DNA of 64,000 bases, from NCBI GenBank assembly GCA_023662825.1, contig JAMPIH010000002.1, forward strand, positions 1 to 64,000. Reading direction: 5' to 3'. Of the stretch, positions 33,301 to 41,004 are shown one piece after another (position 1 is the first letter of the stretch; each line of letters begins with the position of its first letter). The position numbers were made by a program, and so were the translations under genes. Origin of the DNA: Bacteroides sp. (GTDB lineage Bacteria > Bacteroidota > Bacteroidia > Bacteroidales > P3). The notes under the pieces were generated by a model that had not been told where the DNA came from, did no database searches, and saw only the letters and a program-made list of their open reading frames with translations.

Positions 33301-34926
33301 TTAACGGTCTATGTCGGGCACCACGTAGTCTAACGAGGCCCCGATGGTAATCAAGTCGGCAATCTTGTTGCCGGAAGCCAGGGTGTCGATCACCGAAACC
33401 AAGGGCAGGCAGGGCGGACGGAACTTGAGCCGGTAGGGATATTTCTCGCCCCGGCTTTCAATGAACACGCCGAATTCGCCCCGCGCCGTCTCCACGCTCT
33501 TGAAGAAGCGGCCTTCGGGCAGCTTGATCACGGGCTTGGTCTTGGCGCAGTAGTCGCCTTGCGGAATCTTGTCGAGCAGCTGGCCGATGATAGAGAGCGA
33601 CTGTTCGATCTCGTCCATGCGCACCATGTAGCGGTCCAGGCAGTCGCCGTTCTTGTAGAGTATTTCCTTAAAGAGAATCTCGTCGTAGATACTGTAGGGA
33701 TTGTGCTTGCGCACATCGCAGGCCACGTTGCTGGCACGGGCGGTAGGGCCGGTAATGCCGAAGGAGATAGCCTGTTCCTTGCTCAACAGGCCGATGCCTT
33801 TGGAACGCTGCTTAAAGATGACGTTGCCGGTAAACACATCGTGGTATTCCTTGAGCACGCCGGGCAGGTATTCGATGAACTCGCGGGTCTTGCGGATAAA
33901 GTCGGGGTGCAGGTCGCGCGCCACCCCGCCGATCACGTTGTAGTTCTGAATGAGGCGGCCGCCGGTGGTGTCCTCGAAGATGTTGAGGATCTTCTCGCGG
34001 TCGCGGAAGCCGTAGAAGAAGGGCGTGAGCGCGCCCAGGTCCATGCAGAAGGTGGCGTAGAACAGTAGGTGCGACTGGATACGGCTCAGCTCATCCATGA
34101 GCAGGCGGATGTACTGGGCGCGGCGGGGAATTTCCAGCCCCATCGCCTCTTCGATGCAGGCGCACAGGGCGTGGCGGTTCTGGTGGGCGGAGAGGTAGTC
34201 GAGGCGGTCGGTCATGGCCAGGGTCTGCGGGTAGGTCATTTCCTCGCACATCTTCTCGATGCCCCGGTGTATGTAGCCGCAGTGAACGTCCACTTTCTTA
34301 ACGATCTCGCCCTGCAGCGACACCTGGAAGTGCAGCACCCCGTGCGTGGCCGGGTGCTGGGGCCCGATATTCACCACATACTCGTCTTTTTCAAACAGGG
34401 TGTGGCCTTCGATCTCGGTCTTGCCGTCGTGATCCACGAAAACCGAAGTGTCGTCGGGCAGTTCCTCGGCATCCAGCTTAAGGGGATTGGAGGCCGGGTC
34501 GTAGTCTTTGCGCAGGGGATAGCCCACGTGGTCGCCGCGCAGGAACAGCCGCCGCATGTCGGGGTGGCCTATGAAATGGATGCCGAAAAAGTCGAACACC
34601 TCGCGTTCGTAGAAATTGGCGATGGCCCAGATATGCGAGAGGGTGGGCAGTTCGGGTTCCTCGCGGCTTTCGGCGCGGCATTCGATTACGATGCGGTGCT
34701 TGAGTTCGGTAGAATACAGGCGATAGACAACGCCCAGCTGCTCGCCGAAGTCCATGCCCACCAGGTCTTCGAGATAGTCGAACCGCATTCGGGCGTCTTC
34801 GTGCAGGGGAGTCAGCAGCTTGGCCAGTTCCGCCGGCGGCAGGCATACCTGCAGGGGCGCGTTTTCCGTTTCCTGAAAAACGGCTTGCGGGCAAATTTCC
34901 TGTATAAGGGATTTAAGCGTACTCAT
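33301..34926 (-). CDS. nuoCD: Fused NADH-quinone oxidoreductase subunit C/D
   Basis: Peripheral arm subunit that combines NuoC and NuoD in one chain, 541 aa. The NuoC part (about residues 1-150) ends with [20 protein letters not shown] and YPLRKDY. The NuoD part (about 175-541) begins with [18 protein letters not shown], whose His residues line the quinone site, followed by [18 protein letters not shown] and [15 protein letters not shown]. The C and D domains are fused in many Bacteroidota and in enterobacteria. Confidence 0.96.
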   Translation of the reverse strand: MSTLKSLIQEICPQAVFQETENAPLQVCLPPAELAKLLTPLHEDARMRFDYLEDLVGMDFGEQLGVVYRLYSTELKHRIVIECRAESREEPELPTLSHIWAIANFYEREVFDFFGIHFIGHPDMRRLFLRGDHVGYPLRKDYDPASNPLKLDAEELPDDTSVFVDHDGKTEIEGHTLFEKDEYVVNIGPQHPATHGVLHFQVSLQGEIVKKVDVHCGYIHRGIEKMCEEMTYPQTLAMTDRLDYLSAHQNRHALCACIEEAMGLEIPRRAQYIRLLMDELSRIQSHLLFYATFCMDLGALTPFFYGFRDREKILNIFEDTTGGRLIQNYNVIGGVARDLHPDFIRKTREFIEYLPGVLKEYHDVFTGNVIFKQRSKGIGLLSKEQAISFGITGPTARASNVACDVRKHNPYSIYDEILFKEILYKNGDCLDRYMVRMDEIEQSLSIIGQLLDKIPQGDYCAKTKPVIKLPEGRFFKSVETARGEFGVFIESRGEKYPYRLKFRPPCLPLVSVIDTLASGNKIADLITIGASLDYVVPDIDR

Positions 34927-34941
34927 ATCGGTAGATGGGCG

Positions 34942-35574
34942 TTATTCTTGGTCTTGGTATCTGGATGCGAAAACGGGTTTTTCATCGGGGCGGATTTCGG
35001 GCAGCCGACAGCTCTTGGGTTCCTTCCTGTTCACGCCGCCGAAAAAGTGTTCCACCTTTACCTTGCGCTGTAACTGCATCATGCCGTACAGCAAGGCTTC
35101 CGGACGGGGCGGGCAGCCGGGGATATACACGTCCACGGGGATGATCTTGTCAACCCCTTGCAGCACGTTGTACGATTTGGTGAACGGCCCGCCGCTGATG
35201 GCGCAGCCGCCCACGGCAATCACGTACTTGGGGTCGGCCATCTGTTCGTAAAGGCGGTAGAGCACCGGCGCCATCTTGTTCACGATGGTGCCCGCCACCA
35301 TAATCATGTCGGCCTGACGCGGGCTGGCGCGCGCCACTTCGAACCCGAACCGGGCAAAGTCGTAGCGGGCGGCACCCACGCTCATGAACTCGATGCCGCA
35401 GCAGCTGGTGGCGAAAGTGAGGGGCCAAAGCGAATTGGAACGCCCCCAGTTTATCATCCGGTCTAAGTTGCCCACCACGACTCCCACGCCATTCCTGCGC
35501 AGGGTCTCGATGTATTCGTTGTCGTTGAATTCATCGTAGGGCAAGCCTTTGATAGAAGGTTTCTTTATTTCCAT
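34942..35574 (-). CDS. nuoB: NADH-quinone oxidoreductase subunit B
   Basis: Peripheral arm subunit with the terminal [4Fe-4S] cluster N2, which passes electrons to quinone. 210 aa from the ATG at 35574 ([16 protein letters not shown]); the frame stays open further upstream but there runs inside nuoA. Cluster ligands: the tandem cysteines in [11 protein letters not shown], Cys in [11 protein letters not shown] and Cys in [14 protein letters not shown]. The C-terminal 40 residues go beyond the core. The start overlaps the nuoA end by 10 bp. Confidence 0.96.
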   Translation of the reverse strand: MEIKKPSIKGLPYDEFNDNEYIETLRRNGVGVVVGNLDRMINWGRSNSLWPLTFATSCCGIEFMSVGAARYDFARFGFEVARASPRQADMIMVAGTIVNKMAPVLYRLYEQMADPKYVIAVGGCAISGGPFTKSYNVLQGVDKIIPVDVYIPGCPPRPEALLYGMMQLQRKVKVEHFFGGVNRKEPKSCRLPEIRPDEKPVFASRYQDQE

Positions 35575-35918
35575 TCCAGAGCTCCTTTCTTCCATGCGTA
35601 GGCCAGACCGAGGGTCAGCACCGCCAGGAAAAACAAAACGGTATAGAGTGCCGTCATGCCCATTTCCTTGGCGATCACCGCCCAGGGAAAGAGGAATACG
35701 GCTTCCACGTCGAACATCAGGAAAAGCAGGGCGAACAGATAGTAGCCCGCGCGGAACTGCATCCAACTCCTGCCGCGCGTGGGCACGCCGCATTCGTAGG
35801 TTTCTTCCTTCAGGGGATTGTAGGAACGGGGGCTCAGCCACACGCCGAAACCCCAGCCGGCGCATACGAGGGCGACGGCGGTCAGCAACACGACCAAAAG
35901 CAACAGTAAGTTCGACAT
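35565..35918 (-). CDS. nuoA: NADH-quinone oxidoreductase subunit A
   Basis: Small membrane subunit of complex I, 117 aa from the ATG at 35918 ([12 protein letters not shown]); a TTG 45 bp upstream would add a hydrophobic stretch and is less likely. The conserved loop is [20 protein letters not shown], containing the Glu-Cys-Gly motif, then [13 protein letters not shown]. Three hydrophobic segments are visible. It is the first gene of the operon A-B-CD-H-I-J-K-L-M-N. A degenerate -7 box (GACCTTTG, 36004-36011, - strand) lies about 85 bp upstream. Confidence 0.95.
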   Translation of the reverse strand: MSNLLLLLVVLLTAVALVCAGWGFGVWLSPRSYNPLKEETYECGVPTRGRSWMQFRAGYYLFALLFLMFDVEAVFLFPWAVIAKEMGMTALYTVLFFLAVLTLGLAYAWKKGALEWK

Positions 35919-36287
35919 AGCGCTTAAAAATAAAATAAGATTGATTACTATATAAAACAGCAAATCAATCCAATAAACAATATTCTGCCTAAAAAAGGCG
36001 CGGCAAAGGTCGCTAATGTTTTTGAAAATGAAAAATGTTTTTTATCAACCGCATAGGGTGGATATTGGGGATGCCGGAAGGGTTGGGGTACTGGAAATTT
36101 ACGGCAGGCACACCACGCGGAAGCCGTGTACGTCGCCTGATATGTCGACAACTTTTTAATGTTTATTTTCTGCAACTTACACAGATTTTTCGTCTAAAAC
36201 TTCGATAAAACCCGTATTCGGGCATTATTCTAGTAGCCCCGGTGTGCGGAAGTCGCCCGCCGGAATTAAGAAAAATCAAGCAATCAT
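35919..36287. other. Intergenic region between nuoA and the ORF6N gene
   Basis: These 369 bp separate two divergent genes. On the nuo side lies an AT-rich leader with the degenerate -7 box at 36004-36011. The middle (36060-36150) is GC-rich and out of character with its flanks; part of it reads on the - strand like the end of a sulfatase-modifying-factor domain. The ORF6N side shows no clear TAnnTTTG box. Confidence 0.5.
36099..36155 (-). pseudogene. Possible relic of an FGE/SUMF-like C-terminus
   Basis: The - strand reads KVVDISGDVHGFRVVCLP and then a stop. GFRVV followed by a few residues and a stop is the common end of formylglycine-generating-enzyme-like domains in Bacteroidales. An in-frame stop lies just upstream, so at most about 18 codons remain. 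This may be chance. Confidence 0.25.
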
Positions 36288-36884
36288 ATGAAAAAGATCA
36301 ACAACACGCATCCCGTTTTCAACATTCAAGACAAGCTCATTCCCCTTCGAGGGCAATATGTCCTTTTGGATGTTGATGTGGCCGCCATCTACGGGGTAGA
36401 GACCAAACGTATTAACGAAGCAGTGAGGAATAATCCAGAAAAATTTCCGAAAGGATATGTTTTCGATCTACAATCTACTGAAAAACAGGAGGTGGTCGAA
36501 ATTTTCGACCACCTTTCCTCCTTGAAATTTTCCCCCGTAATGCCCCACGCCTTTACCGAGAAAGGCCTCTATATGCTGGCCACGATTCTAAAAAGCCCGA
36601 TAGCCACGCAAGCCACCTTGCTTATCGTGGAGACCTTTGCCAAGGTGAAGACCTTGAAACAGGAACTCGTCAACATGCAGGCCGTCCTACAAAACGGAGA
36701 GCTCGCGCCCCATGAACAAAAGACCGTGATACAGCGTTTCGGCGATGTACTCTCCGACATCGTGATGCCCGACCTGCAGCCCTACGAGGCCGTGGCCGAA
36801 GTGGAAGTCAACTTCTTTATCGGCAAGTTGAAATACACCGTCAAGCGCCGCAAGGAAACCGACCGCCCCGACACGGTGGAATAG
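36288..36884 (+). CDS. ORF6N domain protein
   Basis: 198 aa. The N-terminal ORF6N (KilA-N-related) DNA-binding domain spans about residues 10-115, with LRGQYVLLDVDVAAIYGVET, VRNNPEKFPKGYVFDL and HAFTEKGLYMLATILKSPIA. A helical stretch (about 115-165) follows, and then a short basic tail. ORF6N proteins occur in phages, plasmids and bacterial chromosomes; their cellular role is not established. No phage genes lie nearby. A perfect 25-bp palindrome sits inside the coding sequence at the codons for VVEIFDHL. The gene stands alone between nuoA and a convergent lipoprotein gene. Confidence 0.85.
   Translation: MKKINNTHPVFNIQDKLIPLRGQYVLLDVDVAAIYGVETKRINEAVRNNPEKFPKGYVFDLQSTEKQEVVEIFDHLSSLKFSPVMPHAFTEKGLYMLATILKSPIATQATLLIVETFAKVKTLKQELVNMQAVLQNGELAPHEQKTVIQRFGDVLSDIVMPDLQPYEAVAEVEVNFFIGKLKYTVKRRKETDRPDTVE
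36490..36514. repeat. Perfect palindrome inside the ORF6N gene
   Basis: AGGTGGTCGAAA, a central T and TTTCGACCACCT give perfect 12-bp arms. The flanking AGG and CCT extend it imperfectly. It lies in the reading frame about 200 bp after the start codon. Confidence 0.85.
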
Positions 36885-36902
36885 CCTGAACGGCGTCCGT
36901 AT

Positions 36903-36952
36903 AAACCCAGCGCAGGGGGATAGGCCTTGGCCACTCTCCAGCGCTGGGTTTT
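36903..36952. terminator. Bidirectional terminator-like hairpin with long loop
   Basis: AAACCCAGCGC (36903-36913) pairs perfectly with GCGCTGGGTTT (36941-36951). The 27-nt loop contains a smaller GGCC-TT-GGCC stem. It lies between the ends of convergent genes, with a short T-run on the + side. Confidence 0.6.
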
Positions 36953-36966
36953 AGGCGGGGATTAAA

Positions 36967-37308
36967 CTAGGAATTTTTCTGTAAGGTGATGTTGACTTTC
37001 ACGCGTTCACCTGCCACTACCGTTAAGGATTTTCTATTGGTTTGGTACCCCGCTTTCTGCACCGTAATCGTGTATTGTTGCGGTTCTAGGTCAGGAAATT
37101 CAAACGTTCCGTCTTCTCCGCTCAACACGCTTTTCCCACCAGGGGACAAAGTCACATACGCTTCAGGAATCGGTTTCTCCGTGTCCACATAATCCGCAAT
37201 CGTACCGTAAATCGCACCGAAGTTATCGGGTTCCAGTTCCGTTGATTTGCAAGACACCGTAAGCAGCAAGGCCGCCACTGGAATCAGCCATTTAAAAAGT
37301 CTTTTCAT
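36967..37308 (-). CDS. Small lipoprotein with carboxypeptidase-regulatory-like domain
   Basis: 113 aa. The signal peptide ends in a lipobox LLTVSC (Cys20), so it is predicted to be a membrane-anchored lipoprotein. The rest is a single Ig-like carboxypeptidase D regulatory-type domain (about residues 30-110): GAIYGTIADYVDTEKPIPEA, then VLSGEDGTFEFPDLEPQQYT and VQKAGYQTNRKSL. Such domains are common at the N-termini of SusC/TonB-type proteins and as single units in Bacteroidota; here the domain is alone. Its role is unknown. Promoter at 37370-37377. Confidence 0.82.
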   Translation of the reverse strand: MKRLFKWLIPVAALLLTVSCKSTELEPDNFGAIYGTIADYVDTEKPIPEAYVTLSPGGKSVLSGEDGTFEFPDLEPQQYTITVQKAGYQTNRKSLTVVAGERVKVNITLQKNS

Positions 37309-37369
37309 TGTATAGGTTTATTTTTTTACTATCGGTTATTCTATACACAAACAATACACCGAAACGCTG

Positions 37370-37377
37370 CAAATGTA
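37370..37377 (-). promoter_or_regulatory. -7 box of the small lipoprotein gene
   Basis: TACATTTG on the - strand fits TAnnTTTG, 61 bp upstream of the start codon at 37308. Confidence 0.6.
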
Positions 37378-37422
37378 GGTGATTTTTTTGAATTTTAAAA
37401 TGTAAATATTTGATTATCAAGT

Positions 37423-37556
37423 AATTTTATTATTATAATTTTGGATTATAGCGGGTGTACGGGGCGTAGCGTGCTGAGGCTCAACGCGTTGAGCCTCAGC
37501 CATGGGGAAACCCCGAACGTACGGTTCAATTTACGTTGAGTTATAATAATAAAATT
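37423..37556. mobile_element. 134-bp element with 16-bp terminal inverted repeats
   Basis: AATTTTATTATTATAA (37423-37438) and TTATAATAATAAAATT (37541-37556) are perfect inverted repeats. Between them lies a GC-rich core with a 28-bp perfect palindrome (37473-37500), a GGGG-AAA-CCCC hairpin (37504-37514) and the string ACGTACGGTTC (37517-37527), which matches the 3' strand of group II intron domain V. It could be a MITE-like element, an intron relic or a structured regulatory RNA. No target-site duplication is visible. The 364-bp gap between 37308 and 37673 otherwise holds only the promoters of the two flanking genes. Confidence 0.55.
37473..37500. repeat. 28-bp perfect palindrome
   Basis: GCTGAGGCTCAACG joined to CGTTGAGCCTCAGC: the whole 28 bp equals its reverse complement. 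It lies in the core of the 134-bp element. Confidence 0.9.
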
Positions 37557-37659
37557 TCCGCGATGGCAAGATCATCGCTTTGATTTCATCGGGGAGGGAA
37601 TGCGGATTTTCCCTCTTCGGTGATTGCGGACGGAATGCCGTCGGGAGTTCAATATTTAA

Positions 37660-37667
37660 TACCTTTG
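37660..37667 (+). promoter_or_regulatory. -7 box of namZ, almost at the start codon
   Basis: TACCTTTG fits TAnnTTTG exactly and ends 5 bp before the ATG at 37673, so the transcript should have little or no leader. No clear -33 element was found at the expected spacing. Confidence 0.6.
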
Positions 37668-37672
37668 CATCC

Positions 37673-38875
37673 ATGAAGCGATTTTTATTGTATATCACCC
37701 TGATGTTGACGGCCTTGACCGGCGCTTTTGCCCAAGGCGGCGTGCGGGTGGGGGCGGAGAACATTAGCGCATATCTGCCGCTGTTGCGGGGCAAGAAGGT
37801 GGCCGTGGTAAGCAACCAGACCGGCGTGGTTCCGGTGCGGCAGCACGTTACGGCGGGCAAAGACAGCCTGCGTTACGTTCATATCGTGGATGTGCTGCTC
37901 GATTCGGGCATCACGGTATGCAAGATCTTCTCGCCCGAACACGGGTTCCGGGGGCAGGCTGAGGCCGGAGCCACCGTTAGCAGCGGCAAGGACGCCAAGA
38001 CCGGGCTTCCCGTGGTGTCGCTCTACGGCAGGCACAAGAAACCCACGGCAGACGACTTGCAGGGCGTGGATCTCGTGCTGTTCGACCTTCAGGACGTGGG
38101 GGTGCGCTTCTACACCTACATATCCACCCTGCATTACGTGATGGAGGCCTGTGCCGAAAACCGCCTGCCGGTGGTGCTGCTCGACCGACCCAATCCCCAC
38201 GCGGGCTATACCGACGGACCGGTGCTGGATACTTCCTGCTGCCGCTCCTTCGTGGGCATGCACCCCGTGCCGGTGGTCTATGGCATGACCGTTGGTGAAT
38301 ACGCCCGCATGATAAACGGTGAGCGCTGGCTCTCCGGCGGCTTGGAATGTGCCTTGCAGGTGGTGCCGGTGGAGAACTATACCCGGAATACCGCCTATGC
38401 GTTTCCCGTGCCGCCTTCGCCCAACCTGCGCAGCATGAAGGCCGTCTATGCCTATCCCTCGCTCTGCTTTTTCGAAGGCACGCCCCTGAGCGTGGGGCGC
38501 GGCACCTACCGGGCCTTCGAGTGCGCGGGCTTTCCCGGTTCATCCGTGGGCGATTACCGCTTCACGCCCCGATCCCTGCCCGGATTGAGCGCCAATCCTC
38601 CGTTTAAGGACGAGGAATGTACCGGCTTTTACGTGCCCGACGGCTACACCGACACCTTGCCCCGGAAGCTCGACCTGTCGTATCTGCTGGAACTCTACCG
38701 CGCCTATCCGCAAAAAGACAGGTTCTTCAATGCCTTTTTCGTAAAACTGGCCGGAACGTCCGAACTGGCCGCGCAGATACGGGAGGGCAGGAGCGAAGAG
38801 GAGATTCGCCGCGCCTGGCAGCCCGCCCTGCGCAAGTTCGGGAAAATCCGTCAAAAATACCTTCTGTACCGATGA
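37673..38875 (+). CDS. namZ: Exo-beta-N-acetylmuramidase NamZ (DUF1343)
   Basis: 400 aa with a signal peptide (FLLYITLMLTALTGAFAQ), so it acts in the periplasm. DUF1343 proteins of the NamZ/YbbC type release terminal MurNAc from peptidoglycan fragments. Family blocks: KKVAVVSNQTGV, KIFSPEHGFRGQAEAGATV (with the conserved Glu-His), PVVSLYGRHKKPTADDLQGV, VDLVLFDLQDVGVRFYTYIS and PPSPNLRSMKAVYAYPSLCF. The start at 37673 is preferred to an upstream open frame, because the -7 box ends 5 bp before it and the signal peptide begins there. Its stop overlaps the next gene's ATG (ATGA), so it is coupled to the MurU-like gene. Confidence 0.88.
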   Translation: MKRFLLYITLMLTALTGAFAQGGVRVGAENISAYLPLLRGKKVAVVSNQTGVVPVRQHVTAGKDSLRYVHIVDVLLDSGITVCKIFSPEHGFRGQAEAGATVSSGKDAKTGLPVVSLYGRHKKPTADDLQGVDLVLFDLQDVGVRFYTYISTLHYVMEACAENRLPVVLLDRPNPHAGYTDGPVLDTSCCRSFVGMHPVPVVYGMTVGEYARMINGERWLSGGLECALQVVPVENYTRNTAYAFPVPPSPNLRSMKAVYAYPSLCFFEGTPLSVGRGTYRAFECAGFPGSSVGDYRFTPRSLPGLSANPPFKDEECTGFYVPDGYTDTLPRKLDLSYLLELYRAYPQKDRFFNAFFVKLAGTSELAAQIREGRSEEEIRRAWQPALRKFGKIRQKYLLYR

Positions 38876-39591
38876 TCGCCTTTATTCTGGCCGCCGGACT
38901 TGGCACACGCCTCAGGCCGCTTACCGATGCCCGCCCCAAAGCCTTGGTGGAGTATCAGGGCAAACCTTTGCTGGAACACCTTCTCGAACGCCTGCAGGCT
39001 TTCGGCTGCCGCGATTTCGTGCTGAACCTGCATCATTTTCCCGATATGCTGAGGGAGTTCGCCGCCGGATACGCAGGGAAACACGGGCTGAACATCGCCT
39101 TTTCGGACGAAACGGGCCTGCTCCTGGAAACGGGCGGCGCGCTGACCCACGCCCTGCCGCTCTTTACGGGTCAAGACAGGGTGCTGGTGCATAACGTGGA
39201 TATACGTACCGATCTGGATATAGATTCGTTGCGTCAGGAGATGATACGACGCGATGCCGATGCAGTGCTCTCGGTGCGCCGCCGCGACACCTCGCGCTAT
39301 CTCTACGCCGATGGGGTGGGCCGTCTCCGCGCCTGGAAGAACCTTAAGAGCGGGCAGGTAAAGGGCGAACCGATACGGGAGGGGCTTACGCCCTTCGCGT
39401 TCAGCGGCATACACCTCTTAAAGACGGAATTAGTGGCCGAATGGGCGGAGAGATACGGAACGGACACGCCCTTCTCGGTAATCGACGCCTATATGGAGTC
39501 CATGCGTTCGAAAAACATCGTGCTGCTGGAACAGACCGGCGGCTATTGGAAAGACATGGGCAAGATAAGCGACTTCTACGCGCCGCTTTAG
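38872..39591 (+). CDS. MurU-like sugar-1-phosphate nucleotidyltransferase
   Basis: 239 aa. The N-terminal signature FILAAGLGTRLRPLTDARPKA contains the GxGTRxxPxT...PK motif of sugar nucleotidyltransferases. Other blocks: VLVHNVDIRTDLDI (metal-binding Asp) and LTPFAFSGIHLLKTELV. It resembles MurU, which makes UDP-MurNAc from MurNAc-1-phosphate in peptidoglycan recycling. Pairing with namZ supports this: NamZ frees MurNAc and this enzyme would reactivate it. The kinase step (AmgK) is not in the window. Alternatives are GlcNAc-1-P or mannose-1-P nucleotidyltransferases. The frame overlaps the convergent MATE gene by 4 bp. Confidence 0.8.
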   Translation: MIAFILAAGLGTRLRPLTDARPKALVEYQGKPLLEHLLERLQAFGCRDFVLNLHHFPDMLREFAAGYAGKHGLNIAFSDETGLLLETGGALTHALPLFTGQDRVLVHNVDIRTDLDIDSLRQEMIRRDADAVLSVRRRDTSRYLYADGVGRLRAWKNLKSGQVKGEPIREGLTPFAFSGIHLLKTELVAEWAERYGTDTPFSVIDAYMESMRSKNIVLLEQTGGYWKDMGKISDFYAPL

Positions 39592-40949
39592 AAATTACGT
39601 ATCTGCCGGTGTCCGGTCTTGCGCTGCCAAAGGATGTAGGTGGCCGAAATCAGCAGCAGTCCCGCGGTATAGGCTATTTCCGCGCCGAAGGCCACTTCCA
39701 CCGAACATTGCCCCACATAGATCACTGACCAGCCGTAGAGAAAATACACCACCATGTTTATCAGTTCGATAAAGAACCCGGCTTTGGTGTTTCCCCGGCC
39801 TAAAATCGTATTGAAGATAATCTGCGCGAAAATCATGATGTAGGTGGCGGCTATGGCTACCGCGCAAGGCCGCAGGCTCTCGGTGGCCAGTTGGTTGTCT
39901 TGGGTGAAGATGCCGAGGATGGCATTATGGAATGGCACGAACAGCAGCACGATGAAACTTACGGACGCCAGTGCCGACAGGCAGGCTTTGCGTACCACCA
40001 GGCGGATTTCGCCGGCGCGGTTCTGCCCGCAGAGGTAGGAGGTGAGGGTGGCGGTGGTGGAGGCGAATCCCCAGATGGGCAGCAGGAAAAGCGTGTACAT
40101 GCTGCGGGTGATGTTGGAGATGGCCAGGGCGCGCTGCCCCAGGCTCTCGATAAAGAGGAAAAACAGAAAATAGTTGGCGAACGAGAGGAAGTATTGGATC
40201 ATTACCGGATACGATACCCCGATAAGGTTTCCGATCAGTTTGAAACTGAGTGCAAAACGTCCGAACGGACGATAGGTCTTGCGGTATTTCGAAAAGGCGG
40301 TGAGCGCGACATAGCAGGCCACGCCCACCGCTTCGGCAATCACCGAAGCCAATGCCGCGCCGCCCATGCCCATCTGTGGCAGGCCTAACTTGCCGAACAC
40401 CAGGCCGTAGTCCAGCACCACGTTGACGGTGCCCATGATGATGGTGGCGACCGAAATGGTCTGGGTGCGGGCGATACCCACGTAAAAGGCGTTGAAGGCG
40501 GCGATGGCGAACGCGAACGGCACGCCGTAGATGCGTATTTCAAGGTAACCGTGAACCGCCTGCAGTATGGCGGGTGTCTTTACCAGATGGGGCAGCAGGT
40601 TCTCGCCCCAGCCTTGGAACGCGCCCCAGCACAATACCGAACAGAAAAGGGTGAACCAGAGTGTGTGCTGGAAAATGCGTCCCACTTCGGAATGCTGGCC
40701 CTGGCCGACCCGCCGGGCCATGACGATCTGCGCCCCCACGCCGAAGCCGAACACCACCATGACCAAAACCTGGTAGAACACGGCCGCCAAGGCCGCCGCC
40801 CCCAGTTCCACCTCCCCAAGGTTCCCTAAGAAGATGGTGTCTGCGATGGCGATGACGTTCTGCGCCAGCGTGCTCAGTATAATGGGAAAGGCAATGCCGA
40901 GGATACGTCTGTAGGTTATGCTGTCGCTTGGGGAATGTGCGGAAGTCAT
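39588..40949 (-). CDS. MATE family efflux transporter
   Basis: 453 aa inner-membrane transporter with two homologous halves of hydrophobic segments. The N-terminus YRRILGIAFPIILSTLAQNV and FLGNLGEVELGAAALAAVFY are typical of MATE/DinF-type proteins, as is RVGQGQHSEVGRIF. It probably exports drugs or metabolites using a Na+ or H+ gradient; the substrate is unknown. It is a single-gene unit with a -7 box 5 bp upstream of its ATG. Confidence 0.9.
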   Translation of the reverse strand: MTSAHSPSDSITYRRILGIAFPIILSTLAQNVIAIADTIFLGNLGEVELGAAALAAVFYQVLVMVVFGFGVGAQIVMARRVGQGQHSEVGRIFQHTLWFTLFCSVLCWGAFQGWGENLLPHLVKTPAILQAVHGYLEIRIYGVPFAFAIAAFNAFYVGIARTQTISVATIIMGTVNVVLDYGLVFGKLGLPQMGMGGAALASVIAEAVGVACYVALTAFSKYRKTYRPFGRFALSFKLIGNLIGVSYPVMIQYFLSFANYFLFFLFIESLGQRALAISNITRSMYTLFLLPIWGFASTTATLTSYLCGQNRAGEIRLVVRKACLSALASVSFIVLLFVPFHNAILGIFTQDNQLATESLRPCAVAIAATYIMIFAQIIFNTILGRGNTKAGFFIELINMVVYFLYGWSVIYVGQCSVEVAFGAEIAYTAGLLLISATYILWQRKTGHRQIRNF

Positions 40950-40954
40950 GGGCG

Positions 40955-40962
40955 CAAAGGTA
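40955..40962 (-). promoter_or_regulatory. -7 box of the MATE gene, almost at the start codon
   Basis: TACCTTTG on the - strand ends 5 bp before the ATG at 40949, so a nearly leaderless transcript is expected. Confidence 0.6.
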
Positions 40963-41004
40963 CATTAATACGCTTAAATCGCGAAGCGCCGAAAGGTTTA
41001 GCCT

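Noticed and set aside
35575..35865. N-terminal extension of NuoB
   Set aside because: The open frame upstream of 35574 lies inside nuoA in another frame and has no NuoB homology; the ATG at 35574 gives the normal N-terminus.
36288..36884. Prophage remnant marked by the ORF6N gene
   Set aside because: No other phage gene, integrase or att repeat is nearby, and ORF6N proteins are common on Bacteroidota chromosomes.
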